Assembly (NCBI GenBank): GCA_035363115.1
Contig: DAOSEM010000010.1
Location: 62,001 to 126,000, forward strand
From: Syntrophales bacterium
Lineage (GTDB): Bacteria > Desulfobacterota > Syntrophia > Syntrophales > PHBD01
Length of the DNA stretch: 64,000 nt
Direction: 5' to 3'
In this document: positions 42,565 to 51,117 of the stretch, one piece after another
Position numbering within the stretch: the stretch's first letter is position 1
Layout: each line of letters opens with the position of its first letter
Position numbers and translations under genes: made by a program
The notes under the pieces: model-generated
Databases searched by the model: none
What the model saw: the letters and a program-made list of their open reading frames with translations, nothing else
Told to the model about the DNA's origin: nothing

Positions 42565-43878
42565 ATGAAGAAAAGGACCTGGTGGAAGATGGGGCTCGTT
42601 TTCATGGTGCCGGCATTCCTGGCTTTTTCCGGCGGTACCGGTGTCGGCCTGGCCGCACAGGAGAACAAGGCGGTGCAGGCGGGAGGACAGAAGAAGGCCT
42701 TCGACGCCCACGACACCGGTGTCCGCTTCCATTTCAATGACACGGACATGGATTTCCATTTCGGCACCATTGTTCTCGGTTCCACCGTGAACCACGGGGC
42801 TGAAATCGGCGAGGCCTTCTATGCGGCCTCTCGAATCAAGGACGGGGACGCGGCAAGCTGGCATGAGGAATGGCTCCAGCTGGCGCGCCGTGTCGAGGCA
42901 CGGGGTGAGGCATCCCTGACCGCGGGCCACAGGGTGAGCGCCCGAGACCAGTTCCATCGTGCCGCATACTATTACCGAATTTCCCTCATCTCCATGCTGC
43001 CGACGGATCCGCACTTCAAGGAGCGGGCGCGGAAGAGCAGGAGCCTGGTGAAAAAAGCGGGAGCACTCTTTGACCCGCCGCTGGAGTATTTCGAGATTCC
43101 CTACGAGGGAACGGTGCTGCCGGGGTATTTCCGTAAGGCCGCCGCGGGCATGAAGCCGGAAAAGACCCTGATCATGGTCGGCGGCGGCGAGACCTTTGCA
43201 GAGGACCTCTATTTCTATATCGCCTCCCAGGCCCATGAGCGCGGCTGGAACTTCATGACCGTCGATCTGCCGGGGCAGGGGCTCCTTCCCCTGGAGGGGA
43301 AAGTCTTCCGGCCGGATATGTATGTGCCCATGAAGGCCGTAGTCGACTATGCCCTCAGCCGCCCCGACGTGGACCCCAAACGGCTGGCCGCTTACGGGTA
43401 TAGCGGTGGCGGCGGGTTCGTGCCCCAGGCCGCCATGCACGATCCCCGGATCCGGGCCGTTGCCATGAATTCCGCCGTGGTGGACGCCTACCCGCTCTTC
43501 TCGACGATGCCGGTCGTTCTCGCCGATCAGAAGGAGATCGATTCCTGGACCACTTTCCATGGAAACATCGTCAAAGTCATCAACTGGCGCTGGGGTGTGC
43601 CGATGGACAAGCCGTCGGCGCTTGCCGCGGCCAACAGGGGCTTCACCTTCGATCCCGCCCGGGTGACCGTTTCGGCCCTGATCATCGTCGGGGAAGGCGA
43701 GTACAAGAGCGCGGAGGTACAGCGGCAGCAGAAGATCTGCATGGACAGCTTCCCGAATCCGTTGAAGGCAATGGTCATCACGCCGTCCGACGAGGGCGCG
43801 ACGAACCACTGCATCATGGAGAACCGCAGCATTGTGGGACTGGTACTCTTCGACTGGCTGGACGAAATATTCAGGTAA
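42565..43878 (+). CDS. Exported alpha/beta-hydrolase fold protein
   Basis: A 437-residue protein. Residues 1-30 form a signal peptide (KKRTWWKMGLVFMVPAFLAFSGG). A helical cap region runs to about residue 175, then the alpha/beta hydrolase core with MVGGGETFAEDLYFYI, VDLPGQG, and the nucleophile elbow GYSGGG in the order expected for serine hydrolases. The final histidine is likely in the GATNHC segment. The layout matches the 2,6-dihydropseudooxynicotine hydrolase-like group. GGAGA precedes the ATG at 42565. Substrate unknown. Confidence 0.85.
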   Translation: MKKRTWWKMGLVFMVPAFLAFSGGTGVGLAAQENKAVQAGGQKKAFDAHDTGVRFHFNDTDMDFHFGTIVLGSTVNHGAEIGEAFYAASRIKDGDAASWHEEWLQLARRVEARGEASLTAGHRVSARDQFHRAAYYYRISLISMLPTDPHFKERARKSRSLVKKAGALFDPPLEYFEIPYEGTVLPGYFRKAAAGMKPEKTLIMVGGGETFAEDLYFYIASQAHERGWNFMTVDLPGQGLLPLEGKVFRPDMYVPMKAVVDYALSRPDVDPKRLAAYGYSGGGGFVPQAAMHDPRIRAVAMNSAVVDAYPLFSTMPVVLADQKEIDSWTTFHGNIVKVINWRWGVPMDKPSALAAANRGFTFDPARVTVSALIIVGEGEYKSAEVQRQQKICMDSFPNPLKAMVITPSDEGATNHCIMENRSIVGLVLFDWLDEIFR

Positions 43879-44027
43879 TAGGAGCGGCGGGGTAGAAGAC
43901 TACTTGGGACCGCTTTGAAAAACGAAATATGGCTTGATCGGGAGTTTCAAATCTGTTTTTTTAGCTGAAAAGATTTAGGAGTTGGTGTTGCTGCATAAAT
44001 TCAATTTCTTGAAACGAGGAGGATCTC

Positions 44028-44447
44028 ATGAAGAAGAAAACCGTCGGTCTTATTGCATGTTGTCTGTTTCTTTCCTTTTTGTTTGTTTCGTTGGCCGCGG
44101 CGGAATGTCAGCCCGGCGACAAGGCCCAGGTCCTGTGGAAGGGCAAATGGTATCCCGCAATGGTGAAAGAAGCCAAGGGCACACAGTGCTTTGTCCATTA
44201 CGACGGCTACAGCAGCTCATGGGATGAGTGGGTCGGTCCCGACCGGATCAAGCTTGCAGGGCAGGCGGCCCCGGCAGCCCCGGCAGCGGATTTCAATGAA
44301 GGAGATGCTGTTCGTGTGCTGTGGAAGGGCAAGTGGTATGACGCGCATGTTCTGAAAACAAAAGGTAAACAGTATCTCATCCACTATGACGGCTACAATA
44401 ACTCCTGGGATGAATGGGTGGGACCGAAAAGGATCAAAGCAAAGTAG
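44028..44447 (+). CDS. Exported protein with two chromo-barrel/Tudor-knot repeats
   Basis: A 139-residue protein: signal peptide (residues 1-26, cut near AAA-E), then two copies of a roughly 50-residue domain separated by a PAAPAA linker. Each copy has the pattern G-D-x-(A/V)-x-V-L-W-K-G-K-W-Y-x-A, then (V/I)-HYDGY-x2-SWDEWVGP-x-RIK. This matches the RNA-binding chromo-barrel (Tudor-knot) fold known from eukaryotic MOF/MSL3-like proteins, where the aromatic residues form a binding cage. An exported bacterial tandem version is odd. GAGGAGG lies upstream. A promoter was not seen. Confidence 0.88.
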   Translation: MKKKTVGLIACCLFLSFLFVSLAAAECQPGDKAQVLWKGKWYPAMVKEAKGTQCFVHYDGYSSSWDEWVGPDRIKLAGQAAPAAPAADFNEGDAVRVLWKGKWYDAHVLKTKGKQYLIHYDGYNNSWDEWVGPKRIKAK

Positions 44448-44532
44448 TTTCCATCGGAAGGCTCCGGGTGTTGAACCTTCCGGTTTCCAGATCGGATCGG
44501 TCAGCCTTTCCGGAAGCAGACGAAATGGTGTC

Positions 44533-44584
44533 TTATTGCAATCCGTGGCCACCGCGGGGAGATGGTGGCAACGGATTGCAATAA
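44533..44584. repeat. Long near-perfect inverted repeat (21-bp arms)
   Basis: Left arm 44533-44553 and right arm 44564-44584 are complementary at 20 of 21 positions, with a ten-base loop (GCGGGGAGAT). Arms begin TTATTGCAATCCGT. No T-run directly follows, so it is not a standard terminator; T8 appears only at 44612-44619. It lies between the Tudor-knot gene and the caspase-like gene. Confidence 0.85.
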
Positions 44585-44745
44585 CTGTTTATGAGCCTAT
44601 TATCATTTAAGTTTTTTTTCCGATGAACGGCCGCCGGCGAAAAACCGGGCGGAAATCCCGATCCGTGTGTGGTATAGGGAAACAAACGTCAGGTTGTCTA
44701 TTCCCGATCCATAAACCGGTCATGAGTCACAAGAGATTTGCCGTC

Positions 44746-46248
44746 ATGGAACCCATCCGCCGACTCATACTGCTGTTTCTGGCCCTTCTTCTCTTTGCTC
44801 CCCAGGCGTCTTCCGCCGCGCAGACGCAGCGTGTCGCCTTGGTGATCGGCAACAGCGCCTACCAAACCGGTCCTCTCACCAATCCGGTGCATGACGCGTC
44901 CGACCTGGCGGCGACGCTTCAGAGACTCGGGTTCACGGTCATTCTCAAGAAGAACGCCAGCCTTCAGGAAATGGACGAGTCGCTTCGCGACTTCGGCGAC
45001 CGCCTGCGGCGCGGCGGTGTGGGGCTTTTCTACTATGCCGGACACGGGATCCAGATCGCCGGCCGGAACTACCTCATCCCCGTCGGGGCGCGCATCAATC
45101 GCGAGACGGATGTGAAGTACCAGGCGCTGGACACCGAAATGGTCCTGGACGAAATGGCCAATGCGGCCAACGATCTCAACATCGTCATCCTGGATGCCTG
45201 CCGGGACAATCCGTTCGCCCGGAGTTTCCGGTCCGCATCCCGCGGACTCGCCATCATCTCCTCCGCGCCGAAGGGGACCTTCATCAGCTACTCCACGAGC
45301 CCGGGAAAGGTCGCCGTCGACGGATCCGGGCGCAACAGCCCTTTTACGGGATCCCTGATCAAGCACATGACGTCGCCGGACGTGCCCATTGAGGAGGTTT
45401 TCAAGCGGGTCCGCCAGGATCTGGTACGCCGGACCAAAGGTCAGCAGATTCCCTGGGAACTTTCCTCCCTGGAAGGAAGTTTTTCCTTCAAGCCGCAGAA
45501 AGGCGCGGTCCCGGCGGCGAAGGCCCCGGATGATCTCGCAGAGGAGCGGCGAATCCTGGCCGAAGAGAGGGAACGGATTCAGAGGGAAAAAGAGATCCTG
45601 GAACAGAAGAGGGCCCTGGAGGAGGAGAGGAAGAAACTCGAGGAACAGCGGAAAAGTCTGGAGCAGAGCAAGCTGACGGTGCCGAAAGAGCCGGCGGGCT
45701 ACGGCAGTGTTCTTTTTTATGACGACTTCTCATCGCCGAAAAACGGCTGGCCGGTGTACGTGAACGGCCCCTTCTACGACGCCGTGTTCCAGGACAACCG
45801 CTATGTCATGGAGACGAAGAACGAGCGGAAGTCCCTCGAAATGCTCCCTCTGCCGCCCGGGGCGACGGGGGACTATGACGTCGAGCTCGTCTCGGTGTGG
45901 CTGAGAGGCATCAACAACAACGCCTACGGCCTGATGCTGGGTCAGGACCGCCTGAATGTGTATACGTTCGGAGTTTCGGCGAACGGGCAATCCGTGATCT
46001 GGGTCAACGTGAACGATATCCCGGTGGACGATGCCATGCCGTGGAGGCCGAACACGGCGCCGATCAGCGACGGCCGATATGTCCGGAATGTCCAGAGAGT
46101 CGAGGTTCGAGGGGAGACCCTGAGCTATTATGTCAACAACAGCCTGATCTCCCGGATCCGAAGCCAGTTTTCCCTGAAGTCGTTCGGTGTCTGCGTAGCC
46201 GGGCAGCAGGCGGTCGCCTTCCTCCAGGTCAAGATTACCAGGCGATGA
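44746..46248 (+). CDS. Exported caspase-like cysteine protease (peptidase C14 type) with coiled coil and C-terminal beta-sandwich
   Basis: A 500-residue protein. Signal peptide 1-24 (RRLILLFLALLLFAPQASSA). Residues about 28-245 form a caspase/metacaspase p20-like domain with VALVIGNSAYQ, the catalytic H100 in YYAGHG and C152 in ILDACRDNP. Residues about 265-310 are a charged coiled coil (EERRILAEERERIQREKE). The last 185 residues form a beta-sandwich like domain (FYDDFSSPKNGWPV...). The start is uncertain: ATG at 44722 or 44746 both give a signal peptide; the latter has AAGAGA upstream. It should act outside the cytoplasm. Confidence 0.9.
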   Translation: MEPIRRLILLFLALLLFAPQASSAAQTQRVALVIGNSAYQTGPLTNPVHDASDLAATLQRLGFTVILKKNASLQEMDESLRDFGDRLRRGGVGLFYYAGHGIQIAGRNYLIPVGARINRETDVKYQALDTEMVLDEMANAANDLNIVILDACRDNPFARSFRSASRGLAIISSAPKGTFISYSTSPGKVAVDGSGRNSPFTGSLIKHMTSPDVPIEEVFKRVRQDLVRRTKGQQIPWELSSLEGSFSFKPQKGAVPAAKAPDDLAEERRILAEERERIQREKEILEQKRALEEERKKLEEQRKSLEQSKLTVPKEPAGYGSVLFYDDFSSPKNGWPVYVNGPFYDAVFQDNRYVMETKNERKSLEMLPLPPGATGDYDVELVSVWLRGINNNAYGLMLGQDRLNVYTFGVSANGQSVIWVNVNDIPVDDAMPWRPNTAPISDGRYVRNVQRVEVRGETLSYYVNNSLISRIRSQFSLKSFGVCVAGQQAVAFLQVKITRR

Positions 46249-46498
46249 ACCGGAGGACGTTCGCGGATCCTGCCGAATCTGTGATCCCAGCGTCTTTTCC
46301 TGTCCCTGAGCTGTCCCGGATCTTCTTCCGGGAGGCCGTGGGCGATTCGTTCCATTCCGGCAATCCCCTTGCCATCCCGAGCGGATTTCTCCGATCGTCT
46401 GGTCGGAATAAAGGCCGGCTTGACTTGCAGCGGCAACGGACCTACAGTTCTTCCCGATGAAGGAAATCGTTCGTCAAATATGAGATAACGGAGGATAT

Positions 46499-47668
46499 AT
46501 GAACACTTACATTGACTATCCCGGGCGGATAACGAAAATACGGGAGGAGATGAAGAAAACCGATCTCGATCTGTTCGTGGGCACGCGGACGGTGAGCTTG
46601 AGCTATGTGTCCGGCGCCTTCGTTCCGTGGAGAAGCGCCGTGATCGTGTCAAAAGACGGATTCGCCGGTCTGGTTTCCATGCTGCTCGACTGCGAGCGAT
46701 TGAAGAACGAGTCCTGGCTGAGCAGCATTTCCTCCTATGCCCCCCTGCCCGGCATGGATCTTGTGGACCTCATCGTCCATTTCGTCCGGCAGAACGGCGC
46801 GGAAAAGGGAAGGATCGGCGTGGAGCTCGGCCATTCCCCCCGCGGGAACACGGGATACCTTTTTGCCACGGAATACGAATTCCTGAAAAACGCGCTGCCG
46901 GAGGCGACCTTCGTCAACGCGCTCTACGTGGTGGATCAGGCCTCCTACGTCAAGGAGCCGGGCGAGATCAAGCTGATGCGCCAGGCCGCCGCCATGGCGG
47001 ACGCCGGGATCCGATGCGTCCGGGATGCACTGGAGATCGGCTTGACGGAGGCGCAAATCGCCGGCATCGGCGAGATGGAGCTGCGGCGCCTCGGCAGCGA
47101 GTACCACTGGGCGATCACGGGATCGTCCGAGATCGCCTCCGGGTACCGGGCGACATACGCCATGAACGGAACGACCCAGCCCACGCAGAAAATGGTGCAG
47201 AAAGGCGAAAACATCATCGTGGACCTGCACCCGCTTTACCAGTTGTATCCCTCCGATCTGGCGCACAATTTCATTATTGGAGAGCCATCGGCAGAGCAGC
47301 GGAAACTGGCCGACGCCTATCTCAGAACGGCAGAAACGATCGTCCGGAATTTCAAGGCGGGGAAGACGGTGGGCGATGTCTGCAAGACCGTGATGGATCT
47401 GATTAACGAGCTTGGATACGCCGCGTACACCATTCCCTCCTTCGGGCACGGACTCGGCGTGTTCGGCCACGAGTGGTATCCGGCCATCGTCAACAATGAC
47501 GAATTCCGGGACGTCGTGCTCGAGGAGAATGCCGTCGAGGTGGCGTTCCTGGCCATGACCGTTCCCGGCGTCTGCGGCATGAGGCTGGAGTGTCCGGTCC
47601 TGGTCACGAAGGACGGTGGGGAGATGCTCTGCAAGACGCCCCTGGAGTTGACGGTGATCGATGGATAG
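46499..47668 (+). CDS. M24 (creatinase/Xaa-Pro peptidase) family protein with an altered metal site
   Basis: A 389-residue pita-bread-fold protein. The N-terminal creatinase-like domain (1-150) is followed by the M24 domain. Metal residues seen are two aspartates (IIVDLHP; YPSDLAH), the histidine in FGHGLG and the last glutamate in MRLECP. The first glutamate, normally in an EPG motif, is phenylalanine (AFLAM), so the dinuclear site is incomplete. It may therefore act like the non-peptidase members of the family. The downstream MaoC gene begins close by, so both may share a transcript. Confidence 0.87.
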   Translation: MNTYIDYPGRITKIREEMKKTDLDLFVGTRTVSLSYVSGAFVPWRSAVIVSKDGFAGLVSMLLDCERLKNESWLSSISSYAPLPGMDLVDLIVHFVRQNGAEKGRIGVELGHSPRGNTGYLFATEYEFLKNALPEATFVNALYVVDQASYVKEPGEIKLMRQAAAMADAGIRCVRDALEIGLTEAQIAGIGEMELRRLGSEYHWAITGSSEIASGYRATYAMNGTTQPTQKMVQKGENIIVDLHPLYQLYPSDLAHNFIIGEPSAEQRKLADAYLRTAETIVRNFKAGKTVGDVCKTVMDLINELGYAAYTIPSFGHGLGVFGHEWYPAIVNNDEFRDVVLEENAVEVAFLAMTVPGVCGMRLECPVLVTKDGGEMLCKTPLELTVIDG

Positions 47669-47690
47669 AGGCGACAAGGAGAGTCCCTGC

Positions 47691-48119
47691 ATGGAAGCCA
47701 TTGCCGTCGGTGAGCGGTTCCGCCGCAACGTCGTCGTGAGCGCCGAAGAAGTCCGGCGTTTTGCCGCCGCCACGGGTGACAAGAGTCCGATCCACCGCGA
47801 TGCCGATTTCGCCCGCCGGACCCGTTTCGGGGACCTCGTGGTCACGGGCGGCCAGCTGATTTCCCTGATGACGGGCCTGGTGGCGACCCATTTCTATCGG
47901 CCTTCCGGTCGCATCGGTCTCGGTCTCGATTTTTCCTGTGTCACCCATGGGGCCGTGAAGGCGGGCCAGGAAGTGGAGATCTCCTGGGAGGTGACGGCCG
48001 TCCAGGAAAAGCCCAGCCTGTCCGGAACCGTCGTGACGCTGAAAGGCCTGATCTCCGACGGCCGGGGCCGGACGTTCGTCTCGGCGGAGAGCAGGACGCT
48101 CGTCACCGACCACCCCTGA
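47691..48119 (+). CDS. MaoC-like hotdog-fold hydratase
   Basis: A 142-residue MaoC-family protein. It has the hydratase 2 motif (FAAATGDKSPIHRDADFARRTRFGDLVVTG, given here only by its DKSPIHRDADFA core) with the catalytic aspartate and histidine, and the later strand-helix IGLGLDFSCVTHGAVKAGQEVEI. Such enzymes hydrate enoyl-CoA or act as hotdog thioesterase-like proteins. The start at 47691 has AAGGAGAG nine bases upstream and is preferred over the ATG at 47661, which overlaps the M24 stop. Confidence 0.88.
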   Translation: MEAIAVGERFRRNVVVSAEEVRRFAAATGDKSPIHRDADFARRTRFGDLVVTGGQLISLMTGLVATHFYRPSGRIGLGLDFSCVTHGAVKAGQEVEISWEVTAVQEKPSLSGTVVTLKGLISDGRGRTFVSAESRTLVTDHP

Positions 48120-48163
48120 GGGCGACGGACGGACGCTGTGGGAAGGGCGGGGTCGAAGAAACC

Positions 48164-48826
48164 ATGATGACCGTGGTGCAGTGCTGGGACGACGGCGTGA
48201 CGACGGATGTCCGGCTCGTCGATATCCTCCGGCGGCACGGAGCAAAGGCCACCTTCAACCTCAGCGACGGCCTGTATGCGCAACACCGCTCGTTGAGTTT
48301 CGTTTACCAGGGCGTGGAGGTCAGGCGGCTCGGGCGGGATGAACGGAGGGCCGTCTATGACGGCTTCACGATTGCCAACCACAGCCTGACGCATCCGCGC
48401 CTGGATCAAATGCCGGTCGATGCGGCGCGACGTGAAATCACGGAGGGCAGGGAACGCCTCCAGCAGTTTTTTGGTCAGCCGGTGCCGGGCTTTGCCTATC
48501 CTTTCGGCTCGTACAATGACGCTGTCGTGACGCTGGTCCGGGAAGCGGGTCATGTCTACGGGAGGACCGACCGCGAAGCCGGAGGCACGTTTCCACCCGA
48601 AAACCCCATGCTGTTCCATCCCAATTGCCATTTTCTTGCGCTGGACCTGTGGTCCCGGTACGAGAACGCCAGGGAAAGCGGCGTCTTTTATTTCTGGGGA
48701 CATTCCTACGAGATGACCACGGAGGCCATGTGGAATGCCTTTGAAGAAATGATCCGGCGAATCGGCGCCGATCCCGATGCGCGCTGGAGCGACCCGGCGG
48801 ACCTGTTTGCGGGCGGCAATCCGTAA
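48164..48826 (+). CDS. Polysaccharide deacetylase family protein
   Basis: A 220-residue NodB-type deacetylase fold. The first motif is WDDG (aspartate pair, metal-binding aspartate) after VVQC, then the HSLTHPRLD motif carrying metal-binding histidines, and the PFGSYND segment. The region RFGQPVPGFAYP and the last FWGHSYEM histidine complete the active site. No signal peptide is seen, so it may act on a cytoplasmic or membrane-facing sugar or peptide. It follows the MaoC gene by 44 bases. Confidence 0.83.
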   Translation: MMTVVQCWDDGVTTDVRLVDILRRHGAKATFNLSDGLYAQHRSLSFVYQGVEVRRLGRDERRAVYDGFTIANHSLTHPRLDQMPVDAARREITEGRERLQQFFGQPVPGFAYPFGSYNDAVVTLVREAGHVYGRTDREAGGTFPPENPMLFHPNCHFLALDLWSRYENARESGVFYFWGHSYEMTTEAMWNAFEEMIRRIGADPDARWSDPADLFAGGNP

Positions 48827-48934
48827 GAGAGCACCCTTTCCCATATCCTTTGCACCCCTCGGGGAAGACTCGCCGACGAAGACCGGGGCCGAATTGCATT
48901 GACAGAAAGAATCGCTTCCGCATATGGCCTGTCC

Positions 48935-49876
48935 ATGAATGCTTTCCCCGATCGCTTCATCCTGTGTGTCTTATTCCTGCTGGCGGTTTTCTTCGCCCCC
49001 TGGGCGTCCTGTGCGGAGGCGGCTATGCCTCGAGCCATGTGGATCTGGGAAGTGGACAGCTTCCGCCTGATCGACGATCCCGCGTTCGAGAAGGAGATCC
49101 TGGATGACCTCCGGTCCCAGGGGATCACCACCCTGTACCTTTACGCGGATTCCTACAAGGGGCGCCTGCCCATTGTTGAGGAGCCGGGAAAGCTCCAGGG
49201 CCTGATCGAACGGATGCACGGCCGCGGCTTCAAAGTCGAGGCCCTCCTGGGATCCCTCTATCTGAACACCCCCCGGTACGTGCTGCCCGAAAAGGCCAAA
49301 GCGGCAAGGGAAATGGTGCAACGGGTGGTGGATTTCAACGTGAAGGCCCAGGCGCGGTCGCGCTTCGACGCCATCCACCTGGACATCGAACCCTACACAA
49401 TGGCCGCCTGGGAGAAGAACAGCAACAGGATTGCGTGCTTGTTCCTGGAGCGTTCCCGGGAATGGGTCGTCATGGCGAAAAAGGCTCACCTGGAAGTCGG
49501 GGCGGCCATCCCGTTCTGGTACGACGGGCTGGAGGTGGAGTGGCAGGGACAGCAGCGCCCGCTCAACGAGTTCGTACAGGACCTTTACGACTATGTCGCC
49601 CTGATGGACTACCGGAACCACGCCGAGGGGGAGGACGGCATCATCTTCCACGCCCGGCAGGAGTTGGCCTACGCTTCCAGGACCGGAAAAGGCGTGGTGA
49701 TCGGGCTGGAGACCGGGCCTGCCGAGCCGGAGAAGCTCACTTTTCAGCATCTTGGATTCGAGATCCTGTCGCGGGAGATGGCCATCGTCGAGCGTGTCTG
49801 TCGCGAACAGCCAAGTTACCGCGGGATTGCGATCCACCACCTGAAACCCTGGAGGCAACTCCGGGGCCTTCGCTGA
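48935..49876 (+). CDS. Exported TIM-barrel protein of unknown function (glycoside hydrolase-like)
   Basis: A 313-residue protein with a signal peptide (CVLFLLAVFFAPWASCAEA) and a (beta/alpha)8-like mature domain: AMWIWEVD, TTLYLYADSYKGRLP, KVEALLGSLY, DAIHLDIEPYT with paired acidic residues that could be a catalytic or substrate site, and GVVIGLETGPAE near the end. It resembles glycoside hydrolase-like proteins but no family signature is certain. The start is not secure: no strong ribosome site precedes this ATG, and a TTG at 48899 is possible. Confidence 0.72.
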   Translation: MNAFPDRFILCVLFLLAVFFAPWASCAEAAMPRAMWIWEVDSFRLIDDPAFEKEILDDLRSQGITTLYLYADSYKGRLPIVEEPGKLQGLIERMHGRGFKVEALLGSLYLNTPRYVLPEKAKAAREMVQRVVDFNVKAQARSRFDAIHLDIEPYTMAAWEKNSNRIACLFLERSREWVVMAKKAHLEVGAAIPFWYDGLEVEWQGQQRPLNEFVQDLYDYVALMDYRNHAEGEDGIIFHARQELAYASRTGKGVVIGLETGPAEPEKLTFQHLGFEILSREMAIVERVCREQPSYRGIAIHHLKPWRQLRGLR

Positions 49877-50034
49877 AAGACCTGCCTCACGGAAGCCAGT
49901 CCCGTTCCGGGACGGGCATCATTCCGCCGGTGAGCAGCCCCCGATACCGATTCGGCCTTTTGTGGTTGTTTCCCGGCAGATGGACAGCGGATGCATCGAC
50001 CGGAGGAAGATCATGGCAAATGGAGGAGGAAACC

Positions 50035-50856
50035 ATGCCGGTTGAAGCGCGCTGGATGGGGACAGCCCATATCGAGCTCCATTTCGACGGCCGTATCGTG
50101 CTGATCGACCCCTATATAACAAGGCCGTCGAAGCGATCGATCTTCATCCGCCGTCTCGAACCGGATCCCGGGGCCGTCCAGTCCTACCTTGACGGCCTGG
50201 AGGGCGATGTCCGGGCCGTCCTCGCGGGCCACACCCACTTCGATCATGCGCTGGACATCCCGGAGGTGGCGCGTCGGACTGATGCAATGCTCATCGGCAG
50301 CAACAGTCTCGACACCCTTCTGGGCATATCCGGCCAGCCAGGCCGCGTGACGGTCTGCCGTGCCCGGGAGCGCCTGGTCCTCGACGACCGGCTTGCGTTG
50401 ACGTTGATTCCTTCCATGCACGGCCTCGTCCTCTCCCGTCTGCTTCTCATGGAGGGCGAGATCGATGGGGCCCGAAGACCACCGCTCAGGGCAAACCAAT
50501 ATAGGCTCGGTTCCATGTTTGCCGTGAAGGTGGAACTGGGCGGGGTCACGTTCCTCCACGTCGGGAGCGCCGGGTTTCTGGAAGAGGAGCTTTCGGGGCA
50601 CACCTGCGACGTGCTCTTTCTCTGTGCTCCCGGATGGAAGAAATGGCCGGGCTATCCCGAGCGGCTTATTGATATCGTCGGGCCGTCCTGTGTCGTACCG
50701 TTTCACTATGACGACTTCTCGCTTCCCCTGGTTCCGGGAGCGGATTTCCGGACGATCCGGTCCGCAGACCTTGAAGGATTCACGGCGAGGCTGAAGAAGA
50801 GCAGGGCCGGCATGGAAACAAGGCTCCTGGTTCCGGGAAGGAAGGCCTCGTTCTGA
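50035..50856 (+). CDS. Metallo-beta-lactamase fold hydrolase
   Basis: A 273-residue MBL-fold protein. It starts EARWMGTAHIELHFDGRIVLIDPYI and carries the metal motif HTHFDHALDIPEV, the later histidines in PSMHG and HVG, and the FHYDDF segment near the end. No rhodanese or RNA-binding extension is present. GGAGGAGG lies before the ATG at 50035. It probably hydrolyses a small-molecule ester or acts on lipid-like phosphoester substrates; the substrate is not predictable. Confidence 0.87.
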   Translation: MPVEARWMGTAHIELHFDGRIVLIDPYITRPSKRSIFIRRLEPDPGAVQSYLDGLEGDVRAVLAGHTHFDHALDIPEVARRTDAMLIGSNSLDTLLGISGQPGRVTVCRARERLVLDDRLALTLIPSMHGLVLSRLLLMEGEIDGARRPPLRANQYRLGSMFAVKVELGGVTFLHVGSAGFLEEELSGHTCDVLFLCAPGWKKWPGYPERLIDIVGPSCVVPFHYDDFSLPLVPGADFRTIRSADLEGFTARLKKSRAGMETRLLVPGRKASF

Positions 50857-51117
50857 CCGGGACGGCGGATCAGAATCGCAGATCGGGGATGATGAACGGA
50901 TGAAAACCGGTTGTTCAACGACCGTTTCCCGGCCGGCGATGCATCCGGTCTGTTTGTCCGGTCCGAATCGTTCCCGTTTGTGGGGCTGTGGATACGTGCC
51001 GGGATGCACGGTTCGACGGGGTCCATTTTTGCGGGATGGCCGGTTACGACTGTTCCGTGGATTCTGTATATGGGATCATGATATGAATTCCTTCCGGTCC
51101 GATAACAGGAGGTCCTC

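Noticed and set aside
46244..46460. A short frame starting in an ATGA overlap with the caspase-like gene's stop
   Set aside because: No recognisable domain, arginine- and serine-rich shadow-like composition, and no ribosome site.
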